This document shows positions 11,773 to 21,216 of a stretch of DNA of 64,000 nt, one piece after another; within the stretch, counting starts at the first letter, position 1; every line of letters begins with the position of its first letter. Source of the stretch: Phycisphaerae bacterium. GTDB lineage: Bacteria; Planctomycetota; Phycisphaerae; Sedimentisphaerales; Anaerobacaceae. A program made the translations under genes and the position numbers. The notes below the pieces were generated by a model. That model made no database searches. It was not told the origin of the DNA and saw only the letters and a program-made list of their open reading frames with translations. Location: contig JAQURJ010000001.1 in NCBI GenBank assembly GCA_028715705.1, forward strand, positions 1 through 64,000. Reading direction: 5' to 3'.

Positions 11773-12513
11773 ATGGCGATAAGGAGCATACTTTTAACGG
11801 TCAGTTACGACGGTTGCGATTACAGCGGCTGGGCTGTTCAGCCGGGGTTTAAGACAATTCAGCAGACCCTGAACGATGCTGCTACATCGCTTATTGGCAG
11901 AAAAACTACCGTCCACGGCGCAAGCCGCACCGATGCCGGTGTTCATGCGCTTGGTCAGCGGGCGTTGATACAGGTTGATTGCCCCATTCCGACCGAAAAT
12001 TTTCAAAAGGCTCTTAACGATCGCCTGCCCGAAAGTATCGCTATAACAGAGGTTGTTGAAAAGCCAATCGGATTTGACGTTATCGGTGACGTGAAAGCCA
12101 AACTCTACCGATATACTATCTATACAGGGCAAACTCGGCCTGTAACGCGGATACGCTACTGCTGGCACTATCCGGCGAAGTTCGATATTGATGCTATGTC
12201 GGAAGCGGCAAACAGTTTCATCGGCGAGAAAGATTTCAAATCGTTTGCCTCGGCTGGCGACAATCGGCAAAGCTCGGTGCGAACGATTTATCAATGCGAA
12301 GTTAAGCAGGAAGGTGACTGGATCTATATCGACGTTGAGGGTAACGGGTTTTTATATAATATGGTGCGGAATGTCGTCGGGACATTGACCGATGTCGGCA
12401 GGGGACGGATAGAAGCGAATAAGATTGGCGAAATACTTAATGCTTGCGACCGAACGGCAGCGGGGTCTATCGCTCCGGCCTCGGGATTGTGCCTTATGTG
12501 GATAAAATATTGA
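11773..12513 (+). CDS. truA: tRNA pseudouridine(38-40) synthase
   Basis: Makes pseudouridine at positions 38-40 of the anticodon stem-loop. The catalytic Asp is in ASRTDAGVHALGQ, and the conserved C-terminal FLYNMVRNVVGTL is present. 246 residues is normal. The ribosome site is weak, consistent with coupling to asd ten bases upstream. Its end overlaps the start of the glycosyltransferase gene. Confidence 0.95.
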   Translation: MAIRSILLTVSYDGCDYSGWAVQPGFKTIQQTLNDAATSLIGRKTTVHGASRTDAGVHALGQRALIQVDCPIPTENFQKALNDRLPESIAITEVVEKPIGFDVIGDVKAKLYRYTIYTGQTRPVTRIRYCWHYPAKFDIDAMSEAANSFIGEKDFKSFASAGDNRQSSVRTIYQCEVKQEGDWIYIDVEGNGFLYNMVRNVVGTLTDVGRGRIEANKIGEILNACDRTAAGSIAPASGLCLMWIKY

Positions 12514-13685
12514 AGATAGTGCATATTATAACTCGGTTGATCGTCGGCGGGGCGCAGGAAAATACGCTTATTACCTGCCGCCTGCTCGCCCAGCGTGGGC
12601 ACGATGTCACGTTGATAACCGGCCCCTCGACCGGACCGGAAGGCGAGCTTTTTGAAAAAGCAAATAATGAAAACTACAATGTAGAAATTATAGACGAGCT
12701 TATCCGGCCTATACGTCCGTTAACTGATTTCGCCGCTTATAAGAAACTTAAAAAAAAGCTGAAAGAATTAAAGCCTGATATTATCCATACGCACTCTGCC
12801 AAAGCAGGAATAATAGGTCGTTTTGCTGGTTGCGCGATTAAAGATTCAATGGGCAAGCCATTTGTTGTTCACGGTATTCATGGTCTTGCTTTTCACTCCT
12901 ATCAAAGTAATTTGCTCAATAAATTTTATATCGCCATTGAAAAAGCGGCTGCAAAACGAACGGATTTTTTTGTCAGCGTAGCCGATGCAATGACACGGCA
13001 GGCACTTGATGCTGGTATCGGCACACCGGATAAATTTGTCACCGCGTATTCTGCGATTGAAGAAGCAAACTTTCTCAATAGGCCGGATGAATTGCAAATA
13101 AAGGCGTTTCGCCAAAAACACAATATAACCCAAGATGCGGTTGTATTGGTAACGGTGGCACGGCTGTTTGAGTTGAAGGGGCATGATTTTATTATTGAAT
13201 CGGCAAAAAGGCTTGCGCCAAAATTTAAGAATGCGATATGGCTGTTCGTCGGCGGGGGTAATCTCGAAGAGAAATTAAAAAAGGATATCGAGGAGGCGGG
13301 ATTAAGTGGGCGATTCAGGTTTACAGGGTTAGTACCTCCAGATCAAATCCCTTTGATACTTTATTCAAGTGATATTTTAGTTCACTGTTCTCTGCGAGAG
13401 GGTTTGGCGCGTGCGATACCGCAGGCGATGCTGTGCGGAAAGCCGGCTGTGGCTTTTGACCTTGACGGGTCGCGAGAGGTAGTAAATGAAAACACGGGGC
13501 GATTGATAGAGGCGGAAAATATTGAGCAGCTTATTGCTGCAAGCGCCGAGCTAATTGAAAATCAACGACTGCGTCAGCGATTAGGCGAAACTGCAAAAGA
13601 ATCGGTAATGAAAAAATTTGCCCCGGACACAATGGTCGATACAATAGAGCAGGTTTACAATAGATTAACAGCCGGAATTTTATAG
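12498..13685 (+). CDS. GT4-family glycosyltransferase
   Basis: GT-B fold glycosyltransferase. N-terminal IVHIITRLIVGGAQENT is a typical GT4 acceptor-domain opening; the C-terminal nucleotide-sugar domain has LVTVARLFELKGHDF, LFVGGGNLE and the EX7E-like REGLARAIPQAMLCGKP. Substrate is not known; capsule, lipid or polysaccharide assembly are all possible. The start is uncertain: GTG 12498, TTG 12510 (overlapping the truA TGA) or GTG 12519 are all plausible. Its 3' end overlaps the convergent regulator gene by six bases. Confidence 0.85.
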   Translation: MDKILKIVHIITRLIVGGAQENTLITCRLLAQRGHDVTLITGPSTGPEGELFEKANNENYNVEIIDELIRPIRPLTDFAAYKKLKKKLKELKPDIIHTHSAKAGIIGRFAGCAIKDSMGKPFVVHGIHGLAFHSYQSNLLNKFYIAIEKAAAKRTDFFVSVADAMTRQALDAGIGTPDKFVTAYSAIEEANFLNRPDELQIKAFRQKHNITQDAVVLVTVARLFELKGHDFIIESAKRLAPKFKNAIWLFVGGGNLEEKLKKDIEEAGLSGRFRFTGLVPPDQIPLILYSSDILVHCSLREGLARAIPQAMLCGKPAVAFDLDGSREVVNENTGRLIEAENIEQLIAASAELIENQRLRQRLGETAKESVMKKFAPDTMVDTIEQVYNRLTAGIL

Positions 13686-15071
13686 CAAGCCGAGTTTTCG
13701 TGCCTCGGCGTAAAGGCCGTATTGTCGCATTTTCTTAAATAATGTTGTGCGATTGATCTGCAAAGTGGAAGCGGTCTTTTGTCGGTTCCAATGGTTTGCC
13801 TCGAGCGCCTGGCGGATAAGGCGTTTTTCCGGTTCGACAAGCGCATCCTTTAGACTTGCACTTCCATTGAACGCTTGTTCGGCTGGGGGTTGGTGATGCA
13901 GTATCACCGGCGGTAAATCTTCCTGTGTGATATACTTGGTTTTGCTCAACAGCACCGCGCGCTCGATTATATTTTCCAGCTCGCGAACATTACCGGGCCA
14001 GTTGTATCGTTCGAGATATTCAAGCGCATCGTTCGTTATGGCTATCTTATATCTGTCATGCTGTGAGCAGTATATTTTCAGGAAACGCTCGGCCAGCAGC
14101 GGGACGTCACCGACCCTTTCGGCCAGCGGAGGCATATTTATCGGCACTACGTTTATTCGATAGTACAGGTCTTCGCGAAATCTGCCGTTCTCGACATCCT
14201 TTTTGAGGTCACGGTTGGATGCCAGAATTACACGAGTATCTATGGTTATAGTCTTGTTGCTTCCTACCGCCTCGAATTGCCTTTCCTGCAGCACTCGCAG
14301 CAGCTTTACCTGCAGACCATAAGAGGCGTTGGAAATTTCGTCAAGAAAGATAGTCCCTCCGTTTGCGGCGAGAAATTTTCCTTCCTTATTTACAACAGCT
14401 CCGGTAAAAGACCCCTTAACATGACCGAACAACTCGCTTTCCAGCAGCGTCTCCGGGATAGCGCCGCAGCTTACCTCCACAAAAGGTTTGTTGCGGCGGC
14501 TGGAACGATAATGGATGGCCCTGGCCAACATGCTTTTGCCCGTTCCCGATGGGCCGGTCATAAGAATGGTTGTTTTGCTGTCGGCTACAGCCTCTATAAG
14601 TTCGAATATTCTGGCCATCTTATAGTCGTGGCTTATGATATTTTGGAGACTGTATTTCTGTTCAAGCTGGCCGCGCAAATTTTCATTTTCCCGCATTAGG
14701 GACTGCTGTTTAATAGCACGGGCGACGGTAATCCGCAATTCGTCATCTACCAGAGGTTTTGTCAGATAGTCATAAGCGCCTCTCTTTATTGCCTTCACGG
14801 CGTTTTCGATACTGCCGTATGCGGTAATTATAACTACCACCGTTTGCGGAAAATTATTTTTAATGAGGTCAAGCAGCTCGAAGCCGTCGCCGTCGTCCAG
14901 CCCCATCTCTGTAATGACAAGCGAGTATGTGGTTTTGTTCAATTCGCTAACGGCTTGCTCGAAACTTTTAACACCGGTGGCGACCAGGCCTTCGGAATTA
15001 AGGAACTTGCATAGCGAATCGAGAATGATTTGGTCGTTGTCAACGACAAGAATTCTATTTTTTTCACTCAT
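13680..15071 (-). CDS. NtrC-type sigma-54 activator with a Glu in place of the phosphoacceptor Asp
   Basis: Three-domain enhancer-binding protein of 463 residues. Receiver domain: VVDNDQ has Asn12 where one metal-binding Asp is expected, and the phosphoacceptor position is Glu55 in VITEMGL, while the Thr (IITAYGS) and Lys (YLTKPL) are kept. AAA+ domain: Walker A GPSGTGKS, sigma-54 loop GSFTGA (variant of GAFTGA), Walker B GTIFLDEI and RVILASNRDL. C-terminal Fis-type helix-turn-helix: ANHWNRQKTASTLQINRTTLFKKM. Glu55 may mimic phosphorylation, which would make the protein constitutively active; that is inference. No partner kinase lies beside it. Confidence 0.92.
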   Translation of the reverse strand: MSEKNRILVVDNDQIILDSLCKFLNSEGLVATGVKSFEQAVSELNKTTYSLVITEMGLDDGDGFELLDLIKNNFPQTVVVIITAYGSIENAVKAIKRGAYDYLTKPLVDDELRITVARAIKQQSLMRENENLRGQLEQKYSLQNIISHDYKMARIFELIEAVADSKTTILMTGPSGTGKSMLARAIHYRSSRRNKPFVEVSCGAIPETLLESELFGHVKGSFTGAVVNKEGKFLAANGGTIFLDEISNASYGLQVKLLRVLQERQFEAVGSNKTITIDTRVILASNRDLKKDVENGRFREDLYYRINVVPINMPPLAERVGDVPLLAERFLKIYCSQHDRYKIAITNDALEYLERYNWPGNVRELENIIERAVLLSKTKYITQEDLPPVILHHQPPAEQAFNGSASLKDALVEPEKRLIRQALEANHWNRQKTASTLQINRTTLFKKMRQYGLYAEARKLGLL

Positions 15072-15250
15072 AAAGCAATTTCATTAGTTTTACGATCGGT
15101 TCTTTTAGGTTACGTTATAATGGCCAGATGTTACTTTTGGTAAAGATATAATACTGTAATAGTAGCAACCCATTTTAACATTGTCAATAGATATGTTGAA
15201 AAAAATAAACACGCCCGCATGAATTTTGTGCGTGGTGGATGTGATACGAA

Positions 15251-16132
15251 CTAAGGCCTGTTTTTATCGGGCCATACGCCCTCAAACACTTCTTCTGCGG
15301 GGCCGGTCATATAAACACACCCGTCTTTTTCTGACCAATGTAGGTGGAGATCGCCGCCAGGCAGGTGGGCAAGTGCTGTGCGGTTTACGTTGTTTGTAAG
15401 GATATTTGCAATGCAGCATGCGCATGCGCCTGTGCCGCAGGCAAGCGTTATCCCGCTGCCGCGTTCCCAAGTTCGCATCCGAAACTCTCTGCTGCTTATA
15501 TTGGTTACAAAGTGGACGTTTGTCCTCTTTGGGAAAAATTGGTGGTTTTCGATCATCGGGCCGATTTTTTCCAGTTCGATTGTTTCTACTTTCTCGCAGA
15601 AAAATACCGCGTGCGGATTTCCCATCGACACAGCTGTCATAAGCAGCTTTTGTCCGTTTATTTCGATGGGATAATTTATTATCTGCTCGGCGTTTATGGT
15701 CGTTGGTATCCTCAAACCGTTAAGTATCGGCTGACCCATATTTACGCATACGTTAGGAACCTTACCGTTCCGGGTATCCAGGCCTACGGTCAGAACACCG
15801 TTGCCGGTCTCGATCTTCAGCGAATCAGCGAAGACATTCTCTCCGCCGGTGAATCGGCCTTTGGATTTTGCTAAACCGTGCTCATAAACATATTTAGCAA
15901 CGCAGCGCAAGCCGTTGCCGCACATTTCGGCTTCGGAGCCATCGGCGTTGAATATCCGCATCCTGGCATCGGCCTTTTTGGATGGGTATATAAGTATCAA
16001 GCCGTCTCCGCCGATACCGCGATGGCGGTCGCTTACGGCGATAGCGAGCTTTTCCGGCTGCTCGATGTGCTCTTCAAAGCAGTTGACGTAAACATAATCG
16101 TTTCCGATGCCGTGCATCTTGGTAAATTGCAT
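15251..16132 (-). CDS. dapF: Diaminopimelate epimerase
   Basis: Interconverts LL- and meso-diaminopimelate for lysine and peptidoglycan. Opens FTKMHGIGNDYVYV; the two catalytic cysteines are Cys71 (EMCGNGLRC) and Cys232 (TLACGTGACA). 293 residues. GGAG six bases before ATG 16132 decides this start over upstream ATG codons. Single gene, divergent from the porin gene. Presence of dapF indicates a meso-DAP cell wall, as in planctomycetes with peptidoglycan. Confidence 0.95.
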   Translation of the reverse strand: MQFTKMHGIGNDYVYVNCFEEHIEQPEKLAIAVSDRHRGIGGDGLILIYPSKKADARMRIFNADGSEAEMCGNGLRCVAKYVYEHGLAKSKGRFTGGENVFADSLKIETGNGVLTVGLDTRNGKVPNVCVNMGQPILNGLRIPTTINAEQIINYPIEINGQKLLMTAVSMGNPHAVFFCEKVETIELEKIGPMIENHQFFPKRTNVHFVTNISSREFRMRTWERGSGITLACGTGACACCIANILTNNVNRTALAHLPGGDLHLHWSEKDGCVYMTGPAEEVFEGVWPDKNRP

Positions 16133-16374
16133 ACACATCTCCGATAAAACAACCGGTAACATACTCTGAAATGATACCGAATTTCAAGGAAAAACGGGGT
16201 ACAGAATGTTTTTGTCTTGTAAAACCCCGCTGGGGGTTATAATTGCAAATTTAAATTTGATTAAACCGGCTTGTTTAAACTAATACGGATTTAATGTATA
16301 ACAATCAAAATTTCAGCATATAGCGTACGGGGAGCCCTGTACAGAAATTGTAAAATATTTTTTGAGGTACAAAA

Positions 16375-17664
16375 ATGAAGAAATGGATTGTATTAGCGGC
16401 ATTGACGCTGCTGGTATCAGCGAGTGTAAAAGCTGATGAGATTTCGGAACTAAAACAGCAGCTTGCGGAACAAAGCCGGTTACTTCGCCAAATGCAGGAA
16501 CAACTTCAGGCGCTCGAGAGCAAGCAGCAGCAGCAGGACGAGCAGATCGAACAAAAAGTCGCTAAAGCGGTGGACGAAAAGAAAATCGACGCTCTTCCTG
16601 ACAGTATCAAATGGGTCGAAAACGTCAAGATAAGCGGCGATCTGCGTTATCGCTATGAATACATCGACGAAGATAAATCAGGCAATAACGACCGTACCCG
16701 CAACCGCATTCGGGCGAGGCTGGGTTTCGATGCCAAAGTCAACGATGATGTTGATGTGTGTATGAGAATAGCCACGTCAGAAGTATGGGGTGATGACGCG
16801 ACAAGCGGCGACCCTGTTTCGACAAATCAGACACTCGATGATGCCTTCAGTAAAAAGAGCATCTGGCTTGACCTTGCTTATTTCGACTGGCATCCTTCGA
16901 GTATTGAGGGATTGAATGTCTTCGGCGGCAAAATGGAGAATCCTTTTGTTCGCGTCGGCGGCAATCAGCTTATATTTGACAGCGACCTTACGCCGGAAGG
17001 CATTGCGGTAAATTACACTATTCCTTTCAGCGAAAGCACCGATTTGTTTATCAACGGCGGCGGATTTTATGTTGATGAGGTTAAGACGGGTGCCGATACA
17101 AGCCTTTGGGGTCTTCAAGCCGGTTTGAAGCACAGATTTGAAGATGATTCATATCTGCTGGCTGGTGCGAGCAAGTATTGTTACAGTAATTTGGAGGGTC
17201 ATGGCGCTCTTGTGACTCAAAGCGGTTCGGCCAAGTTCTTTGGTAACAGCAATGATGGCAGCGTATATACTAATGATTATGATCTTGTGGAACTGTTCGG
17301 CGAATACGGCTTTAAGATGGGTGAAACTCCGGCAGCTGTGTTTGGCAACTATGTACAGAACGCAGTTGCGAGCAGCAATGAGGATACCGGCTGGCTTATC
17401 GGCGGAAAGCTTGGCAAGGCCAAAAAACCGGGTTCATGGGAACTTTCTTATGATTATCGCGACCTTGAAGCCGATGCGGTTGTTGGCGCGTTCAGTGAAT
17501 CCGATTTCATTGGCGGCGGAACAAATGGCAAGGGGCACCGCTTTGGCGGCGTATATCAGCTTGCTAAAAATGTTCAAACGGCTATGACATATTTTATGGA
17601 TGAAAAGGGTAGCGAAGAGAACGATTATAGCCGTTTTCAGGCGGACTTGATTTTCAAGTTTTAA
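16375..17664 (+). CDS. Putative outer-membrane porin with N-terminal coiled coil
   Basis: Signal peptide of about 21 residues (ending VKADE), then a coiled coil with heptads of Leu/Gln (residues 22-60) that would trimerise and contact the cell wall, then amphipathic beta-strands ending in FQADLIFKF with a C-terminal Phe, the outer-membrane beta-barrel signature. SGDLRYRYEY is typical of the putative porin family. It would allow passive diffusion across an outer membrane. A possible promoter (TTGATT, 18 bases, TAATAC) ends near 16290. Its transcript is likely to end at the hairpin at 17944. Confidence 0.83.
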   Translation: MKKWIVLAALTLLVSASVKADEISELKQQLAEQSRLLRQMQEQLQALESKQQQQDEQIEQKVAKAVDEKKIDALPDSIKWVENVKISGDLRYRYEYIDEDKSGNNDRTRNRIRARLGFDAKVNDDVDVCMRIATSEVWGDDATSGDPVSTNQTLDDAFSKKSIWLDLAYFDWHPSSIEGLNVFGGKMENPFVRVGGNQLIFDSDLTPEGIAVNYTIPFSESTDLFINGGGFYVDEVKTGADTSLWGLQAGLKHRFEDDSYLLAGASKYCYSNLEGHGALVTQSGSAKFFGNSNDGSVYTNDYDLVELFGEYGFKMGETPAAVFGNYVQNAVASSNEDTGWLIGGKLGKAKKPGSWELSYDYRDLEADAVVGAFSESDFIGGGTNGKGHRFGGVYQLAKNVQTAMTYFMDEKGSEENDYSRFQADLIFKF

Positions 17665-17943
17665 TTTTATACTAACGAAATGCTGCAAAACTCTAACTTG
17701 TCTTCTGCACCTCAATTTTACAACTCTTTTCTATGGAAGGAGTTGCTCGCAGGCGTTTTGCTCTTGGCACTACATATTCACTGGTTCGCAAAAAACTTCC
17801 ATCCATTATTATCTCTCATGCAGCGGGCGTATCACCGCGCCCAAGGCCACCCCCGCAGCCGCAATCGCCTTGCCGGCGGGGAGTGTCAAGAATTTTTCGC
17901 CTCAAAAAAAGACGCAACTGTAGAAGATGGGTCAAAATAAAAA
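17665..17943. other. Spacer with a high-GC block, possible small RNA or repeat
   Basis: This 280-base stretch between porin and terminator holds a block at about 17825-17885 far richer in C and G than its surroundings, with CCCCCGCAGCCGC and GCCGGCGGGG and a GGGCG/CGCCC inverted pair around 17827-17845. Two overlapping frames on the + strand run through it (17680-17940 and 17733 onward); neither has a ribosome site or a family I recognise. It could be a structured RNA, a mobile repeat or a small gene. Confidence 0.4.
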
Positions 17944-17970
17944 AGCCCGGGAAAATTATCCGGGCTTTTT
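17944..17970. terminator. Bidirectional terminator between porin and rpsA
   Basis: AGCCCGG (17944-17950) pairs with CCGGGCT (17960-17966); T's follow on the + strand and the preceding A's give T's on the - strand. It can end both the porin transcript and the rpsA transcript, whose stop codon is 22 bases away. Confidence 0.85.
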
Positions 17971-17991
17971 ATTCGTTAAAGTCAGAGCGTG

Positions 17992-19824
17992 TTATTCGCT
18001 CTTTTCTTCTTCTTGTTCTTCACTTTCACCTTGTTCATCGCTCTGTTCTTTGGTCTCAGCATCTTCGGCTTTCTCCTTTTGGGATGCGGAGAAGTCATGG
18101 TCGCCGAAAACAGTCTGCACACCGACGGGTGTCCTTCTAACCGGAGCCGGAGTGGGCTCATTTTCCTTGTTATCCTCAGCTGCCCATTGAGCGCGACGCA
18201 GGCTCAGTCCGATCTTTCTGGAGTCTGTATCAACCTTTAAGATTTTGACTTCGACTTCGTCGCCTTCCTTGATAACATCCTGCGGTTTTTCGACTTTGTG
18301 GTCGGCAAGCTCGGAGATATGCAGCAGGCCTTCAAGCTCATTTTCAAGTTCGACAAATGCGCCGAAGTTGGTGACCTTGGTGATCTTGCCTTTTATAATG
18401 TGGCCAGGGATGTAAGTGTCGGGAATAGCGTGAACCCAAGGGTCTTCGGTTAGCTGCTTTAGGCCCAGTGAGACACGCTGTTTATTTTCGTCTATATCCA
18501 GAACTACGCATTTAATTTCCTGACCTTTTTCGAGCATTTCGTTTGGATGCGTGAATTTTTTGGTCCAGCTAAGGTCGGAGATGTGTATCATTCCGTCGAT
18601 ACCCGGCTCGATTTCGACAAATGCGCCGAAATTAGTCAGGCTGCGAACGGTGGCGGTGACCATAGTGCCGACAGGGTATTTCTGAGCCGCGACGGCCCAG
18701 GGATTGGTTTCGGTTTGTTTGAGACCGAGACTGATTTCCTGTTTTTCCTTGTTGACGTTTAGTACGACCACTTCGATCTCGTCGCCGAGATGAAGCATTT
18801 CGTTCGGATGGGTCAGCCGTTTTGTCCAGCTCATCTCGCTTATATGTACCAGCCCCTCGATACCGTCTTCGAGGCGTACAAATACGCCGTAGTTCATCAC
18901 ATTGACGACAGTGCCTTTGATTTTGGTGCCAATCTGATACTTCGTTTCTACACTCTCCCAAGGGCTTTCGGTCTTCTGCTTGAGTCCGAGCGATATTTTT
19001 TCACTCTCTTTATCGACGCTTATGACAACGCATTCGATCTCCTGATCGAGTTCGACGACTTCGGAAGGATGAGAGATGCGGCCCCAGCTCAGATCACTGA
19101 TGTGCAGCAGGCCGTCCAGGCCGCCCAGATCGACGAATACACCGAAATCGGCGATGTTTTTGACTACACCTTTGCGTGTCTGACCGACTTCGATCTCGTT
19201 GATGATTTTTTCCTTGCTGCTTTGACGTTCCTCTTCGATGAGCTTGCGCCGCGAGACGACGATGTTTCTTCCTTCGATGTCGATCTTGAGTATTTTGCAC
19301 TCGAGGTTCTTGCCGATAAAGCGGCTGATGTCGCCAGGCTTTCTGATGTCGACCTGTGAAGCGGGCAGGAAGACAGGAACTCCGACATCTATGAGCAATC
19401 CGCCCTTTATGCGGCGAATAACTTGCCCAATGATGGTGTCGCCTTCCTTTTTTGTGTTGATGACATGTTCCCAGCCTCGGATGCGGTCTGCTTTGCGTTT
19501 GCTTAGCGGTATCATGCCGCCAGCGCTCTCGGTTTCCTCGAGGAGGACTTCGATCTCCTTTCCGATCTCAATTTCATCGGAACTGTCGAATTCGCTGGCA
19601 TCGACAACACCCTCGCTCTTGAGACCGATCTCGATTATCACATCGTTTCCGATCTGAGAAACGATCTTGCCTTTTAGAATCGTTCCGGGTAGGCGTGAAT
19701 CAACTTTTTTCTGAAGTATCTCTTCGAGATACTGGCTTTCCTCCTGGCCAAACATTTCATTTACCTGCTGGTCTATCACATCCTTCGATAGTCCCAATTT
19801 GTTAATAATATTTCTATCAACCAT
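17992..19824 (-). CDS. rpsA: Ribosomal protein bS1
   Basis: Six S1 RNA-binding domains in tandem fill residues about 40-560; the last four carry clear signatures such as NIADFGVFVDLGG, NYGVFVRLEDGIEGLVH, NFGAFVEIEPGIDGMIH and NFGAFVELENELEGLLH. A long Glu-rich C-terminal tail follows (residues about 560-610). bS1 brings mRNA to the 30S subunit, especially where the ribosome site is weak, as for several genes here. The 610 residues exceed the E. coli protein (557) because of the tail. ispH lies upstream in the same direction after 95 bases. Confidence 0.95.
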   Translation of the reverse strand: MVDRNIINKLGLSKDVIDQQVNEMFGQEESQYLEEILQKKVDSRLPGTILKGKIVSQIGNDVIIEIGLKSEGVVDASEFDSSDEIEIGKEIEVLLEETESAGGMIPLSKRKADRIRGWEHVINTKKEGDTIIGQVIRRIKGGLLIDVGVPVFLPASQVDIRKPGDISRFIGKNLECKILKIDIEGRNIVVSRRKLIEEERQSSKEKIINEIEVGQTRKGVVKNIADFGVFVDLGGLDGLLHISDLSWGRISHPSEVVELDQEIECVVISVDKESEKISLGLKQKTESPWESVETKYQIGTKIKGTVVNVMNYGVFVRLEDGIEGLVHISEMSWTKRLTHPNEMLHLGDEIEVVVLNVNKEKQEISLGLKQTETNPWAVAAQKYPVGTMVTATVRSLTNFGAFVEIEPGIDGMIHISDLSWTKKFTHPNEMLEKGQEIKCVVLDIDENKQRVSLGLKQLTEDPWVHAIPDTYIPGHIIKGKITKVTNFGAFVELENELEGLLHISELADHKVEKPQDVIKEGDEVEVKILKVDTDSRKIGLSLRRAQWAAEDNKENEPTPAPVRRTPVGVQTVFGDHDFSASQKEKAEDAETKEQSDEQGESEEQEEEKSE

Positions 19825-19919
19825 AAAAAACCTAATTTTTGCGGAAAGTTCTATTTTTAGAGCTTCCAGACGCCCCGCGTTTTGCGTTAGAAAGCCCTTC
19901 GCGCACTGTGCGCAAATCG

Positions 19920-20792
19920 TTAAGCCGATTTATCGGCAGTTTTATCCACATTTGAGCCGGAATCGAACGATTGCAGATTTTTGATGAAATCCTCAATAAT
20001 CCAATCAGGGGTCGAGGCACCTGCGGTTATGCCGACTATTTCTCTGCCAAAAATCATACTTTTAGCACATTCACTGAAGTTTTGCAAATGAAACGTTTGG
20101 TCATTGTATTTTTTACATAGCGTCGCAAGTGTTCTGGTATTTGCGCTCTGGAGACCGCCCAGAACGAACATAACATCGACTTTTTTGCAGATATCGATAG
20201 CGGACTGCTGTCTTTTAACGGTTTCGCGGCAGAGAGTGTTGACGACATGCAGCTCGGCGAAACCATGCCCAGCGATAGCGGCGACCATTCGATTGAAAAG
20301 CTCAGGGCCTTTTGTCGTTTGGCAAACTATTCCTAACTTGCTGTTTTCTGGTATCTTATGTAAATCTTTTTCATCGGCTACGACTATAGCTCCCTTTGCA
20401 CAGCCGTAAACGGCCTGAACTTCGGGATGGTCGGCATCACCGATAATGACCACTTGATAGCCCTGGTGGGAAAATTCGGAGGCTATTTTTTGGACGCGTT
20501 TGACCAGAACGCAGGTGGCATCGACAATTTTGAGCCCTTTTTGCCGTAATTTTTTGATAATTTCAGGGCTGACACCGTGCGAGCGAATAAGCACAGTTCC
20601 TGATTCGATGTCTTCGATGCTGTCAACGGTTTTAAGGCCCATTTGAGCGAGATGGTCAACCACGTCCTTGTTGTGGATGATAGGGCCAAGACAATAGACA
20701 TTTTTTTCATCGCCGAGAATTTTCTCGGCTACGCTGATGGCATTTTTTACGCCTGGACAAAAACCGCAGCTATCTGCAACTATTACTTTCAT
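19920..20792 (-). CDS. ispH: 4-Hydroxy-3-methylbut-2-enyl diphosphate reductase
   Basis: Last step of the MEP isoprenoid pathway, giving IPP and DMAPP. The Fe-S ligands Cys12 (GFCPGVKNA), Cys94 (VDATC) and Cys188 (NTLC) are present, as are the substrate His motifs IRSHG and ADHPEV and the C-terminal ITAGASTPDWIIEDF. 290 residues. Upstream lies the RAYT gene, only three bases away, which is more likely an insertion close to its start than an operon partner. Confidence 0.96.
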   Translation of the reverse strand: MKVIVADSCGFCPGVKNAISVAEKILGDEKNVYCLGPIIHNKDVVDHLAQMGLKTVDSIEDIESGTVLIRSHGVSPEIIKKLRQKGLKIVDATCVLVKRVQKIASEFSHQGYQVVIIGDADHPEVQAVYGCAKGAIVVADEKDLHKIPENSKLGIVCQTTKGPELFNRMVAAIAGHGFAELHVVNTLCRETVKRQQSAIDICKKVDVMFVLGGLQSANTRTLATLCKKYNDQTFHLQNFSECAKSMIFGREIVGITAGASTPDWIIEDFIKNLQSFDSGSNVDKTADKSA

Positions 20793-20821
20793 TTGTTATT
20801 CCATTTTTCCGAGTCGCACCG

Positions 20822-20858
20822 TGTAGGGGCGGGTTTCAAACCCGCCCTTGGGGCTACA
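20822..20858. repeat. REP palindrome 1, in the 3' end of the RAYT gene
   Basis: TGTAG, then GGGCGGGTTT facing AAACCCGCCC, ending CTACA: a nearly perfect imperfect palindrome 37 bases long that encodes the last residues of the transposase. Confidence 0.85.
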
Positions 20859-21134
20859 GACGTTTTCACATTTTTGGGCGAATTTTAAAGTTTCTGTGGG
20901 ATGAATTAATGATTTTATAAATTCAACCAAACTTTTCTGCTCTTTATCGGCAGTCCAATTACGTGGATTATTCATGATATAATTGCGGATTTTGTTCAAT
21001 GATTCTTCATTGCGAATGATATGTTCAAAATAATTGCGCTGCCAAATCGGCTTGCCGGGCGTATTTTTAATTTTATTGATATGCCGAGCAGAAAATGTTT
21101 TGAACGCCCGCACAATTTCACCAAGGCTGTGCCG

Positions 21135-21168
21135 TGTAGGGGCGGGTTTAAAACCCGCCCTTTTTACA
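21135..21168. repeat. REP palindrome 2, inside the RAYT gene
   Basis: GGGCGGGTTT facing AAACCCGCCC flanked by TGTAG and TTACA; in frame in the transposase, encoding the KRAGFKPAPTRH segment. Confidence 0.85.
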
Positions 21169-21189
21169 TCCTCATCACCAACGGTGTTT

Positions 21190-21216
21190 GGGGCAGGTTT
21201 GAATCCTGCCCCTACG
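21190..21216. repeat. REP palindrome 3, inside the RAYT gene
   Basis: GGGGCAGGTTT facing ATCCTGCCCCTAC, a variant arm sequence (GCAGG for GCGGG, with compensating changes in the other arm). Encodes VGAGFKPAPN in the transposase. Confidence 0.8.

Noticed and set aside
17733-18140. Coding sequence of 135 residues
   Set aside because: No ribosome site, runs into the terminator and the rpsA gene on the other strand, and composition is odd; treated as a feature of unknown type instead.
18790-19359. Plus-strand frames opposite rpsA
   Set aside because: Shadow of the S1 coding sequence with its Asp/Glu-rich codons read in reverse.
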